Positions 1 through 6,354 of a stretch of DNA of 6,354 nucleotides are shown piece by piece. The stretch comes from Bacteroidota bacterium (lineage in GTDB: Bacteria; Bacteroidota; Bacteroidia; UKL13-3). Below the pieces are notes generated by a model, which saw nothing but the letters and a program-made list of their open reading frames with translations, was not told the origin of the DNA and searched no databases. The stretch is from positions 1 through 6,354 of the forward strand of contig CANHRW010000121.1 in NCBI GenBank assembly GCA_947462865.1, written 5' to 3'. Position numbers and translations under genes: made by a program. Position 1 is the stretch's first letter; every line of letters starts with the position of its first letter.

Positions 1-4
1 ACTA

Positions 5-1033
5 CTAACTCACCATCCAGGTTTCTTTACCTGAAATTAAGCTATCTAAACTTGGGTTTGGGTTTTTAGATTGCGCATGTGCAATTTGATCATTGAACAA
101 TTCATCAAATGGTGTTTTGTTTTTGTTTTCATAAAACACGCCAAACGGCCTAGGAAAATGGCCTTCAACAGATGGGTCATCGTAAAACCTAGACAGGATG
201 GTTGCTTTTACCAAATCGGTTTCATCATGTATCCATAAATCATTGACTGATGCATCATTCAAATCTACAACAATAGGTTTGAACCCATCGAGTTTAATTC
301 CTTTGTCATTGTTTTCTCCAAATACCAAAGGTTGCTCGTGTTCCATCATTAAGGTTGCTTGTTTTTTGCTTCCTTTTTCAGTGAAGATTTCAAAAGCTCC
401 ATCATTGAACACATTGCAATTTTGATAAATTTCTACAATGGAAGTTCCTTTGTGGTGGTATGATTTTCTAATGATATTTTGTTGGTGCTTAGGATCACGA
501 TCCATGGTTCTGGCAACAAAAGTAGCATCCGCTCCTAAACACAATGCAATAGGGTTAAATGGATAATCAACACTGCCATACGGGGTTGACTTGGTTACTT
601 TACCTTGTTCTGATGTGGGTGAATATTGTCCTTTTGTGAGGCCATAAATTTGGTTGTTAAATAACAACACATTAACATCAGGATTGCGTCTTAATAAATG
701 TATAAAATGATTGCCACCAATTGACATAGAATCGCCATCACCCGTTACAATCCATACACTTAGTTCTGGCCTGGTTAATTTTAAACCAGTAGCAATTGCT
801 GTTGCTCTACCATGAATAGAATGCATGCCGTATGTTTCCATGTAATAGGGGAAACGAGATGAACATCCAATGCCTGAAATAAAGACGAACTCTTCTTTGG
901 GCCTTCCCAATTCGGGCAATACTGTTTGAACTTGTTTGAGGATTGAATAATCGCCACATCCTGGACACCACCTTACTTCTTGATCTGTTGCGAAATGCTT
1001 TGCTGTTAATTGGTTCTGTTCTTTGATTTCCAT
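5..1033 (-). CDS. korB: 2-oxoacid (2-oxoglutarate):ferredoxin oxidoreductase, beta subunit
   Basis: This is the thiamine-diphosphate (TPP) and iron-sulfur subunit of a cytoplasmic enzyme that oxidatively decarboxylates a 2-oxoacid to its acyl-CoA, reducing ferredoxin. The protein from this start has 342 residues. WCPGCG (22-27) supplies Cys23 and Cys26, GIGCSSR (54-60) supplies Cys57, and QNCNVFN supplies Cys206; their spacing fits the four [4Fe-4S] ligands known in archaeal two-subunit enzymes. TGDGDSMSIGG (97-107) with FNNQIYGLTKGQYSPT (125-140) is the Mg-TPP binding region, and HGRA (74-77) is also typical. An in-frame ATG at 1135 would add 34 residues overlapping the 3' end of korA and without family resemblance, so I chose the ATG at 1033. 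It lies 10 bases after the korA stop, implying co-transcription and probably translational coupling. The family and subunit are secure. 2-oxoglutarate as substrate is inferred from overall resemblance; pyruvate or another 2-oxoacid is possible. Confidence 0.95.
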   Translation of the reverse strand: MEIKEQNQLTAKHFATDQEVRWCPGCGDYSILKQVQTVLPELGRPKEEFVFISGIGCSSRFPYYMETYGMHSIHGRATAIATGLKLTRPELSVWIVTGDGDSMSIGGNHFIHLLRRNPDVNVLLFNNQIYGLTKGQYSPTSEQGKVTKSTPYGSVDYPFNPIALCLGADATFVARTMDRDPKHQQNIIRKSYHHKGTSIVEIYQNCNVFNDGAFEIFTEKGSKKQATLMMEHEQPLVFGENNDKGIKLDGFKPIVVDLNDASVNDLWIHDETDLVKATILSRFYDDPSVEGHFPRPFGVFYENKNKTPFDELFNDQIAHAQSKNPNPSLDSLISGKETWMVS

Positions 1034-1043
1034 ATTCACTGTA

Positions 1044-2885
1044 TTATGAAGCAAGGATGTTTTTAATTTGTTGAATGACTTCGTGAGCCATGAATGGTTG
1101 ACCTTGAATTTTATTGAATGGAATGGCATCAACAAAATACTTGTCTCTGATAATTTTTACAAGCTGACCATTGTTAAGTTCAGGAACTACTACCTTTTTG
1201 TAGTTACGCAAAAGGGCACCTAAATTTTTAGGAAAAGGATTCAAATACCTCAAGTGAGCATGTGCAACTGAATGACCCTCTTCAATTAATTTTGCAGTAG
1301 CTGTTTTTAAAGCACCATAAGTACCTCCCCATCCTAAAATTAATACATCTCCGGTTTCAGGACCATTGTCAATATTTTGTTCAGGGATATAATTGGCTAC
1401 TTGATCTACTTTTTCTTGACGGAGTTTTACCATGAATTCATGGTTAGCTGGATCATAACTGATATTGCCTGTAATGTGTTGTTTCTCCAAACCACCAATT
1501 CGGTGTTCTAACCCTGGTGTTCCAGGTATGGCCCATGGTCTGGCTAATTTTTCGTCTCTTTGATAAGGAAGAAATTTTGATTGTTCTGGATTGTGAAGCG
1601 CAAATGTAATATCAATTTCTGGAAGTGCATCTTGCGAAGGAAATTTCCAAGGTTCAGAACCATTTGCAATGTAACCATCACTTAAGAAGAAAACAGGTAT
1701 CATGTGGTTTAAGGCTAATTTACAGGCCTCAAAAGCCATATCAAAACAATCTGCTGGTGATTGAGCAGCCAATACCAATACTGGGCATTCCCCATTTCTA
1801 CCATAAAAAGATTGTAATAAATCTGCTTGCTCCGTTTTGGTTGGTAAACCGGTACTTGGTCCGGCTCTTTGCACATTAATGATAACCAATGGCAACTCTA
1901 ACATGGTTGCTAAACCAATGGCTTCTGTTTTCAATGCAATACCAGGGCCAGATGAGCCAGTAATTGCTAAATTTCCGCCAAATGCTGCACCAATTGAGGC
2001 GCATATACCTGCTATTTCATCTTCAGCTTGAAATGTTTTAACCCCAAATGCTTTGTGTTTTGACAATTCATGCAAAACATCAGAGGCTGGAGTAATTGGA
2101 TATGTTCCGTAAAAAACAGGCAGTTTAGATTTTACTGAAGCAGCTATAATACCCATGGCAACAGCTTCATTACCCATGATACTCCTGTACACACCAGGTT
2201 CCATTTTAGCGGGAGCAACATTGTATCGATTGGCAAACATTTCTGTAGTTTCGCCATAGTTCCAACCAGCTTGCAATACCTTTAAATTGGCATTCATGAC
2301 CGCCTCGTTTTTACCGAATTTGGATTGAATAAATTTGATTGAGCTTTCCATTGGACGGTGATACATCCAATAAATCAATCCCAAAACAAACATGTTTTTG
2401 CAACGGTCAATCTCTTTCACGCCCAAACCACTATCAGCTAATGCAGAACGCGTAATTTTGGTCACGTCTATGGTTTTCACATCGTAAGCTTCCAAAGAAC
2501 CATCAATCAATGGATTTTCAGCTTCAGGAACGTTAGCTAACCTTAAATTTTTGGCATCAAACCCATCTGAATTGGCAATGATCACCCCACCCTTTTTGAG
2601 GTTCTTGATATTTGCTTTGAGTGCAGCAACATTCATTGCAACCAAGACGTCAGATTGATCGCCAGGTGTATGAATAGCCGTTGCACCAAAATGAATTTGA
2701 AAGCCTGAAACCCCTGCTAATGTTCCTTGTGGGGCCCTTATTTCTGCTGGAAAATCTGGAAAAGTTGCCAAATCATTTCCAAAAAGTGCTGCCGTATTTG
2801 TAAACTGTGTTCCGGTAAGTTGCATGCCATCCCCACTGTCTCCTGCAAATCTGATAACTACCGATTCTAATTCCTGTTCTTGCAT
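1044..2885 (-). CDS. korA: 2-oxoacid (2-oxoglutarate):ferredoxin oxidoreductase, fused gamma/alpha subunit
   Basis: This is the large partner of KorB, 613 residues, the usual size for the two-subunit form in which the gamma domain is fused ahead of the alpha domain. The gamma domain occupies about residues 1-200 and opens with FAGDSGDGMQLTG (13-25). The alpha domain follows from about residue 230: GNEA (238-241), YPITPAS (262-268), QAEDEIAG (286-293), SSGPG (311-315) and GPSTGLPTKTEQ (342-353). YPITP is the hallmark of the TPP pyrimidine-binding domain in this superfamily, and the GPSTGLPTKTEQ segment is typical of KorA proteins. The C-terminal part, about 511-613, has the transketolase-C-like fold region (DVLILGWGGTYGAL). 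No Cys-rich ferredoxin domain is present, so electrons should pass from the KorB cluster to a separate ferredoxin. The start puts the gamma-domain motif at its normal distance from the N-terminus, and the leader is A-rich without a Shine-Dalgarno. It is the first gene of the korA-korB pair. Confidence 0.95.
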   Translation of the reverse strand: MQEQELESVVIRFAGDSGDGMQLTGTQFTNTAALFGNDLATFPDFPAEIRAPQGTLAGVSGFQIHFGATAIHTPGDQSDVLVAMNVAALKANIKNLKKGGVIIANSDGFDAKNLRLANVPEAENPLIDGSLEAYDVKTIDVTKITRSALADSGLGVKEIDRCKNMFVLGLIYWMYHRPMESSIKFIQSKFGKNEAVMNANLKVLQAGWNYGETTEMFANRYNVAPAKMEPGVYRSIMGNEAVAMGIIAASVKSKLPVFYGTYPITPASDVLHELSKHKAFGVKTFQAEDEIAGICASIGAAFGGNLAITGSSGPGIALKTEAIGLATMLELPLVIINVQRAGPSTGLPTKTEQADLLQSFYGRNGECPVLVLAAQSPADCFDMAFEACKLALNHMIPVFFLSDGYIANGSEPWKFPSQDALPEIDITFALHNPEQSKFLPYQRDEKLARPWAIPGTPGLEHRIGGLEKQHITGNISYDPANHEFMVKLRQEKVDQVANYIPEQNIDNGPETGDVLILGWGGTYGALKTATAKLIEEGHSVAHAHLRYLNPFPKNLGALLRNYKKVVVPELNNGQLVKIIRDKYFVDAIPFNKIQGQPFMAHEVIQQIKNILAS

Positions 2886-3107
2886 GTTGTTTTTTATTGC
2901 TGGTATCCTACCATGTAAAAAATGTCCACGAATTTAGTATTTAAGCAGCAAAAAGCCATTTTAATTGGAAACAGTTTTGTCAAATTCTAAATCTAAAAAA
3001 AGACTTGGTTATAATTCTCCCTTTATTGGCAAAAAATGTGCATAGTATTGTTGCTGAAAGGAAGGAAATACCTATTAGTTTCAATTAATTCGCAGAAACA
3101 AAGAAAA

Positions 3108-3596
3108 ATGACAATTTCTATTTTTGTAACTGGGGGCACATTCGACAAAGAATACAACGAACTGAATGGGAGTTTGTTTTTTAAAGATACCCACGTTCAT
3201 GATATGCTTCAACTGGGGCGTTCAAAGGTTGATTTAAAAGTTCAAACTCTAATGCTAATAGACAGTTTAGACATGACCGATGAGCACCGAAAACAGTTAA
3301 TAGATGCATGTTTGAACTGTCCAAATGACCAAATTGTTTTGACACATGGAACAGATACCTTAACTCAAACTGCTAAAACTTTGGCTCAATTTGTAAAACA
3401 CAAAACCATTGTCATAACAGGTGCTATGATACCCTACAAGTTTGGTTCAAGTGATGGACTTTTTAACTTAGGAAGTGCATTGGCATTCGCCCAAACATTA
3501 AAACCGGGCATTTACATTGCAATGAATGGAAGGTACTATGATTGGAACAATTGCAGAAAAAATAGAGAAACAGGTTATTTTGAAGAATTGACTTAA
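3108..3596 (+). CDS. Stand-alone asparaginase N-terminal-domain protein
   Basis: This 162-residue protein matches only the N-terminal domain of type I/II L-asparaginases, which are usually about 320-350 residues with two domains. Visible motifs are FVTGGTFDKEY (6-16; Thr11 corresponds to the nucleophilic Thr of TGGTI and Tyr16 may match the active-site Tyr), LTHGTDT (78-84; Thr82-Asp83 correspond to the second catalytic pair), ITGAMIPYKFGSSDG (103-117) and RKN (150-152; Lys151 could be the catalytic Lys). The active-site set therefore looks intact. In two-domain enzymes the C-terminal domain of a neighbouring subunit helps bind substrate, so asparagine hydrolysis is not assured; the true substrate may be another amide. 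I chose the ATG at 3108 because it places the first strand directly before TGGT and follows an A-rich leader. An upstream in-frame ATG at 3036 adds 24 residues with no domain character. The gene is convergent with obgE, their stops overlapping by four bases. Confidence 0.85.
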   Translation: MTISIFVTGGTFDKEYNELNGSLFFKDTHVHDMLQLGRSKVDLKVQTLMLIDSLDMTDEHRKQLIDACLNCPNDQIVLTHGTDTLTQTAKTLAQFVKHKTIVITGAMIPYKFGSSDGLFNLGSALAFAQTLKPGIYIAMNGRYYDWNNCRKNRETGYFEELT

Positions 3597-4585
3597 TTGT
3601 CTTGAATCATATCCCACAATTTGTGTTTGAGGGTTGAAATACCCAAACCTGTTGCTGAACTAATGAATACAACTGGCACTTTAGGCAATTTCTTTTTAAT
3701 GTCTTTGAGGAATTCTTCATCAACCAAATCGCATTTGGTGATGGCCAATAACCTATTTTTATTTGACAATTCCTTATTGTAAAGCTTTAATTCTTTGAGC
3801 AAAATCTGGTATTCTTTTTTGATGTCCTCAGAAGTTGCTGGCACCATAAACAACAAGGTTGCGTTTCTTTCTATATGTCTTAAAAATCGAGTTCCTAAAC
3901 CTTTGCCTTCATGTGCTCCTTCTATAATTCCAGGAATATCGGCCATTACAAAAGATCTGTAATCTTCGTATGATACGATACCTAAATTTGGAACCAATGT
4001 GGTAAAAGGGTAATCGGCAATTTCTGGTTTAGCGGCAGATACAACGGACAACAAAGTTGATTTACCTGCATTTGGAAAACCTACCAATCCAACATCTGCC
4101 AATATTTTAAGCTCTAAAATTTTCCATTCTTCTTTGCCTTCTTGGCCTGTTTGCGCGTGTCGGGGAGCTTGATTGGTAGCAGATTTAAAATGATGATTGC
4201 CTAGGCCACCCCTACCGCCTGCTAACAAAACTTCTTGTTGACCGTCTTGGGTTATCTCAAACAAAATTTCACCAGTTTCAGCATCTTTAGCAACAGTACC
4301 CAAAGGCACTTCTAAAATCTCGTTTTTACCATCTTTGCCTTTTCTCAAGGCACTTTCACCGTTGGCTCCTGGTTCTGCAATGACATGCTTGCGGTATTTT
4401 AAATGGAGTAAAGTCCATGCTTGGGCATTGCCTCTTACAATGATACTTCCACCAATGCCTCCATCTCCCCCATCAGGACCTCCTTTTGCAGTATGTTTAT
4501 CTCTGTGAAAATGCATACAACCAGCACCACCCTTACCACTTCTGCAGCAGATTTTTACATAATCTACAAAATTTGATTCAGCCAT
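3593..4585 (-). CDS. obgE: Obg family ribosome-associated GTPase ObgE/CgtA
   Basis: This essential-type GTPase acts in late 50S ribosome assembly and in stress and (p)ppGpp-linked growth control. It has 330 residues. The glycine-rich Obg fold spans about 1-158, with GKGGAG (18-23), GGPDGGDGGIGG (35-46) and GGRGGLGNHHF (123-133). The G domain follows: G1 GFPNAGKST (169-177), G2 region DYPFTT (191-196), G3 DIPG (216-219), G4 TKCD (283-286, a variant of NKxD) and G5 SSATG (309-313). The chain ends just after the G domain, so the variable C-terminal extension of longer homologues (about 390 residues in E. coli, about 430 in B. subtilis) is missing; short Obg proteins are usual in Bacteroidota. 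The first 25 residues are fairly Cys-rich (Cys13, Cys14, Cys23). The start codon is three bases after the adk stop, so the two genes are almost certainly co-transcribed and probably translationally coupled. Confidence 0.97.
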   Translation of the reverse strand: MAESNFVDYVKICCRSGKGGAGCMHFHRDKHTAKGGPDGGDGGIGGSIIVRGNAQAWTLLHLKYRKHVIAEPGANGESALRKGKDGKNEILEVPLGTVAKDAETGEILFEITQDGQQEVLLAGGRGGLGNHHFKSATNQAPRHAQTGQEGKEEWKILELKILADVGLVGFPNAGKSTLLSVVSAAKPEIADYPFTTLVPNLGIVSYEDYRSFVMADIPGIIEGAHEGKGLGTRFLRHIERNATLLFMVPATSEDIKKEYQILLKELKLYNKELSNKNRLLAITKCDLVDEEFLKDIKKKLPKVPVVFISSATGLGISTLKHKLWDMIQDN

Positions 4586-4588
4586 TTT

Positions 4589-5167
4589 TTATTTGTTAAC
4601 AGACTCAATTTCAGCACAAAGGTGTCCAAAAATTTCATTGACTTCGCCAATGCCATTTACCCCTTTGTATTTTGCCTGAGCCATATAGTAATCTTTTACA
4701 GGAAAGGTTTCGTTTTGATAAACCTCTATTCTTTTTTGAATGATTTGAGGATCTTGGTCATCTGCACGACCACTTTCTTTACCCCTCAACAACAATCTTT
4801 TCTTTAATTCTTCTTCTTCTACTTCAAGCGCCAACATCAACGAAATAGTTGTTCCCATTTCGGTTAACAAACTATCTAGAGCAGCCGCTTGGGCTTGGGT
4901 TCTTGGAAATCCATCAAAAATAAATCCTTTAGCCTCAGGACTTTTTTTCACTTCTTCAGACAACATGTTAATGGTTACTTCATCTGGTACCAACTGGCCC
5001 TTATCGATAAAGCTTTTAGCCAATATACCCAATTCAGTTTCACCCTTTATATTGGCTCTAAATATATCGCCAGTTGAAAGGTGAACCAAAGAAAAACGAT
5101 TGATGAGTTTTGCAGACTGAGTTCCTTTGCCTGCTCCAGGAGGACCAAATAAAACGAGGTTTAACAT
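4589..5167 (-). CDS. adk: Adenylate kinase (short-lid type)
   Basis: This cytoplasmic enzyme interconverts ATP + AMP and 2 ADP, keeping adenylates in balance and supplying ADP for nucleotide synthesis. The protein has 192 residues. The P-loop GPPGAGKGTQ lies at 8-17, the AMP-binding STGDIFR at 31-37, and the signature FIFDGFPRTQAQ at 82-93. The lid region RLLLRGKESGRADDQ (124-138) is short: the roughly 27-residue insert of long bacterial forms, with or without a zinc-binding Cys cluster, is absent. This matches the short-form enzyme usual in Bacteroidota and resembles cytosolic AK1 in size. Arg128 and Arg134 are candidate phosphate-contacting arginines. The start places the P-loop at its normal distance from the N-terminus. 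A 65 bp gap separates it from hpt upstream, so it could have its own promoter, but I see no good consensus there. obgE follows three bases downstream. Confidence 0.97.
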   Translation of the reverse strand: MLNLVLFGPPGAGKGTQSAKLINRFSLVHLSTGDIFRANIKGETELGILAKSFIDKGQLVPDEVTINMLSEEVKKSPEAKGFIFDGFPRTQAQAAALDSLLTEMGTTISLMLALEVEEEELKKRLLLRGKESGRADDQDPQIIQKRIEVYQNETFPVKDYYMAQAKYKGVNGIGEVNEIFGHLCAEIESVNK

Positions 5168-5232
5168 GTTGACCGATTTATGCTACGAAGAAAAATGAAA
5201 GTTTTGTATTCGACAAATCCAAGTGCAGAATA

Positions 5233-5778
5233 CTAAACACTTTGGTCTTTGAATTGGTATATTTCAGGCAAATTCCTTCCTAATCCATTGTAATCCAAGC
5301 CATATCCAACTAAAAATTCATTACCTACTTCAAAACCAATATAAGCAGGAACATAAGCTGTTTTGTTGGCTGCTGGCTTGTACAATAAGGTACAAACTTG
5401 AATGGAAGCTGGATCTAGTGCCTTCAATTGTGCTAAAATGGTAGCCAAAGTAAGACCTGAATCCATGATATCTTCTAGTACGATTACTTCTTGCCCTTTG
5501 ATGTTTTCGTTGAGCCCAATGAGTTCTTTTATTTGACCACTTGATTCCAAGCCGCTGTATGAAGCCAATTTTAGAAAAGTTACCTTACATTCCAATTCAA
5601 TTTGTTTGATGAGGTCTGAACAAAACATAAAAGACCCGTTTAAAATAGCAATAAATATTGGCTTTTTATGTGCATAGTCTGCATTAATTTGGGCAGAGAG
5701 TAATTTAATTTGCGCTTGAATTTTAGCTGCAGATATAAATGAATGAAATGTTTTGTCTGCTAATTGAACGGATTCCAT
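5233..5778 (-). CDS. hpt: Hypoxanthine (purine) phosphoribosyltransferase
   Basis: This purine-salvage enzyme joins hypoxanthine, and commonly guanine, to PRPP to give IMP or GMP, acting as a cytoplasmic type I phosphoribosyltransferase. It has 181 residues, the usual bacterial length. The PRPP-binding loop is VIVLEDIMDSGLT (98-110), with the acidic pair Glu102-Asp103 and the catalytic-base position Asp106. The flexible loop SYSG is at 73-76, and LNGSFMF (46-52) is the conserved early loop. GFEVGNEFLVGYGLDYNGLGRNLPEIY (148-174) is the C-terminal purine-recognition and metal-binding segment, closely matching the VGYGLDY..RNLP pattern of Hpt. Relative use of guanine versus hypoxanthine cannot be judged. 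It is the first gene of the hpt-adk-obgE group and is divergent from a glycosyltransferase gene 48 bp away. A candidate -7 element lies immediately before the start. Confidence 0.95.
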   Translation of the reverse strand: MESVQLADKTFHSFISAAKIQAQIKLLSAQINADYAHKKPIFIAILNGSFMFCSDLIKQIELECKVTFLKLASYSGLESSGQIKELIGLNENIKGQEVIVLEDIMDSGLTLATILAQLKALDPASIQVCTLLYKPAANKTAYVPAYIGFEVGNEFLVGYGLDYNGLGRNLPEIYQFKDQSV

Positions 5779-5782
5779 GGCT

Positions 5783-5790
5783 CAAAAATA
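5783..5790 (-). promoter_or_regulatory. Candidate Bacteroidota -7 promoter element for hpt-adk-obgE
   Basis: Read on the minus strand, this is TATTTTTG, an exact match to the TAnnTTTG -7 element of the main Bacteroidota sigma factor. It ends five bases before the hpt ATG, so transcription would begin at or next to the start codon and give a leaderless or nearly leaderless mRNA. A TTG lies 13 bases upstream, closer than the roughly 17-23 bases expected for the -33 element, so the upstream half is weak. In AT-rich intergenic DNA a match like this can arise by chance. Confidence 0.3.
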
Positions 5791-5826
5791 GCCGATTTGG
5801 AAACAATCCTGCATATTTGTTGTGCA

Positions 5827-6354
5827 ATGAAAAGTTCGAAGTCCATTTTTGCAATTGTTTCTTATCCATTTTTACCTGCAACAACAGGTGGAGAAATATC
5901 TACTTTGCAAATTCTCCAATACTTAGGTGCCAATAACAAATTGACCGTATATACTGTAGACCCATACAGTAAAACAGATACCAGTCAATTTAATTTTGAA
6001 CTGATTTTTGGCATGCGTTTTAGCCCCTGGAGATACTTACAATTTAATCAGCTCTTGAAGATTTTAAAGGCCATAAAAAAACGCAAAACCGAATATGTCT
6101 TTTTTGACCAGCCGTGGATGACTTGGATGATTCCGTTTTTAAAAATAATTGGCAAACAGAAAGTATTTATACGCAGTAATAATATTGAATACCTCAGGTT
6201 TAAAAGCATGGGTAAAAAATGGTGGACTATGTTATACTTGTATGAAAAATGGGCATACAAACAAGCTGATTTGGTCATTTTTGTGAGTGATATAGACCAA
6301 GCAAAAGCCATTCATGAATTTGAATTGAATGCCAATCAAACTTTATTAACGCCA
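5827..6354 (+). CDS. Glycosyltransferase, GT-B fold, family 4-like (N-terminal part, truncated by window edge)
   Basis: The frame stays open from this ATG to the last base of the window, giving 176 residues with no stop, so only the acceptor-side N-terminal domain of a probable 350-400 residue enzyme is seen. It begins with a Rossmann-like strand and a glycine loop, IFAIVSYPFLPATTGGEIS (7-25), the usual opening of GT4-type transferases. RSNNIEYLRF (116-125) corresponds to the conserved HNIE-type motif, with Arg-Ser-Asn in place of His, and YEKWAYKQADLVIFVSDID (139-157) is the typical helix and strand before the domain linker. The C-terminal donor-binding domain with its E-x7-E motif lies outside the window. 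It probably transfers a sugar from a nucleotide-sugar donor at the cytoplasmic face of the membrane during polysaccharide or glycoconjugate synthesis; donor and acceptor are unknown. The gene is divergent from hpt. I chose this ATG because it directly precedes the first strand. Confidence 0.85.
   Translation, partial: MKSSKSIFAIVSYPFLPATTGGEISTLQILQYLGANNKLTVYTVDPYSKTDTSQFNFELIFGMRFSPWRYLQFNQLLKILKAIKKRKTEYVFFDQPWMTWMIPFLKIIGKQKVFIRSNNIEYLRFKSMGKKWWTMLYLYEKWAYKQADLVIFVSDIDQAKAIHEFELNANQTLLTP

Noticed and set aside
1034..1135. N-terminal extension of korB from an upstream in-frame ATG at 1135.
   Set aside because: It would overlap the last 92 bases of korA, and the 34 extra residues have no family resemblance; the ATG at 1033 gives a normal KorB N-terminus.
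1625..2031. Plus-strand open frames inside korA (1625-1879 and 1837-2031).
   Set aside because: They are antisense shadows of a strongly conserved gene, with no recognisable domain.
3010..3015. TATAAT hexamer resembling a classical -10 box.
   Set aside because: No -35-like element at proper spacing (the nearest TTGTCA is 27 bases upstream), and Bacteroidota use a different consensus.
3026..3050. Possible plus-strand promoter: TTG at 3026-3028 and TAGTATTG at 3043-3050 before the asparaginase-like gene.
   Set aside because: The -7 box has one mismatch and the spacing of 14 bases is shorter than the usual 17-23; too weak to list as a feature.
3036..3107. N-terminal extension of the asparaginase-like protein from the ATG at 3036.
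   Set aside because: The extra 24 residues do not belong to the domain and are not a clear signal peptide (basic residues interrupt the hydrophobic run); the ATG at 3108 follows an A-rich leader and begins just before the first strand.
5168..5232. Possible separate promoter or small RNA between hpt and adk.
   Set aside because: A TTTG is present on the minus strand but no TAnnTTTG follows at proper spacing, and no stable hairpin is apparent.
5739..5936. Plus-strand open frame of 65 codons spanning the hpt start and the glycosyltransferase start.
   Set aside because: It overlaps two better-supported genes in other frames or strands, and its translation matches nothing recognisable.
6048..6311. 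Minus-strand open frame of 87 codons opposite the glycosyltransferase.
   Set aside because: The plus strand carries a clear GT4-like protein throughout; the antisense product shows no family features.

Overview
This 6.35 kb window holds six complete protein-coding genes and the 5' part of a seventh. There is no RNA gene, insertion sequence, CRISPR array or phage-like block. The DNA is AT-rich, and no start codon has an AGGAGG-like Shine-Dalgarno sequence; short A-rich or unremarkable leaders precede the starts instead. With the gene set (two-subunit KorA/KorB, an Obg of only 330 residues, a short-lid adenylate kinase and a Bacteroidota-style Hpt), this points to a member of the Bacteroidota (Bacteroidetes). 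The genus cannot be named from the sequence alone.

Layout: (1) 5-2885, minus strand: korA then korB, encoding the fused gamma/alpha subunit and the beta subunit of a 2-oxoacid (probably 2-oxoglutarate):ferredoxin oxidoreductase, 10 bases apart. (2) 2886-3107: a divergent intergenic region of about 220 bp with no convincing gene. (3) 3108-3596, plus strand: a stand-alone asparaginase N-terminal-domain protein whose stop codon interlocks with that of the next gene. (4) 3593-5778, minus strand: hpt, adk and obgE in transcription order, a compact housekeeping group for purine salvage, adenylate balancing and a ribosome-associated GTPase. (5) 5779-5826: a 48 bp divergent gap. (6) 5827-6354, plus strand: the N-terminal part of a GT-B (family 4-like) glycosyltransferase that runs off the window edge.

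Functionally, KorAB joins central carbon metabolism to low-potential ferredoxin. Hpt and Adk handle purine nucleotides, and ObgE is a GTP/GDP-responsive ribosome assembly factor. The asparaginase-like protein and the glycosyltransferase have no evident link to their neighbours.

The window reads as ordinary core genome. I see no convincing undescribed system. The points most worth a second look are the one-domain asparaginase-like protein, the TTAA-interlocked convergent stops with no room for a terminator, and a candidate Bacteroidota promoter almost touching the hpt start codon.
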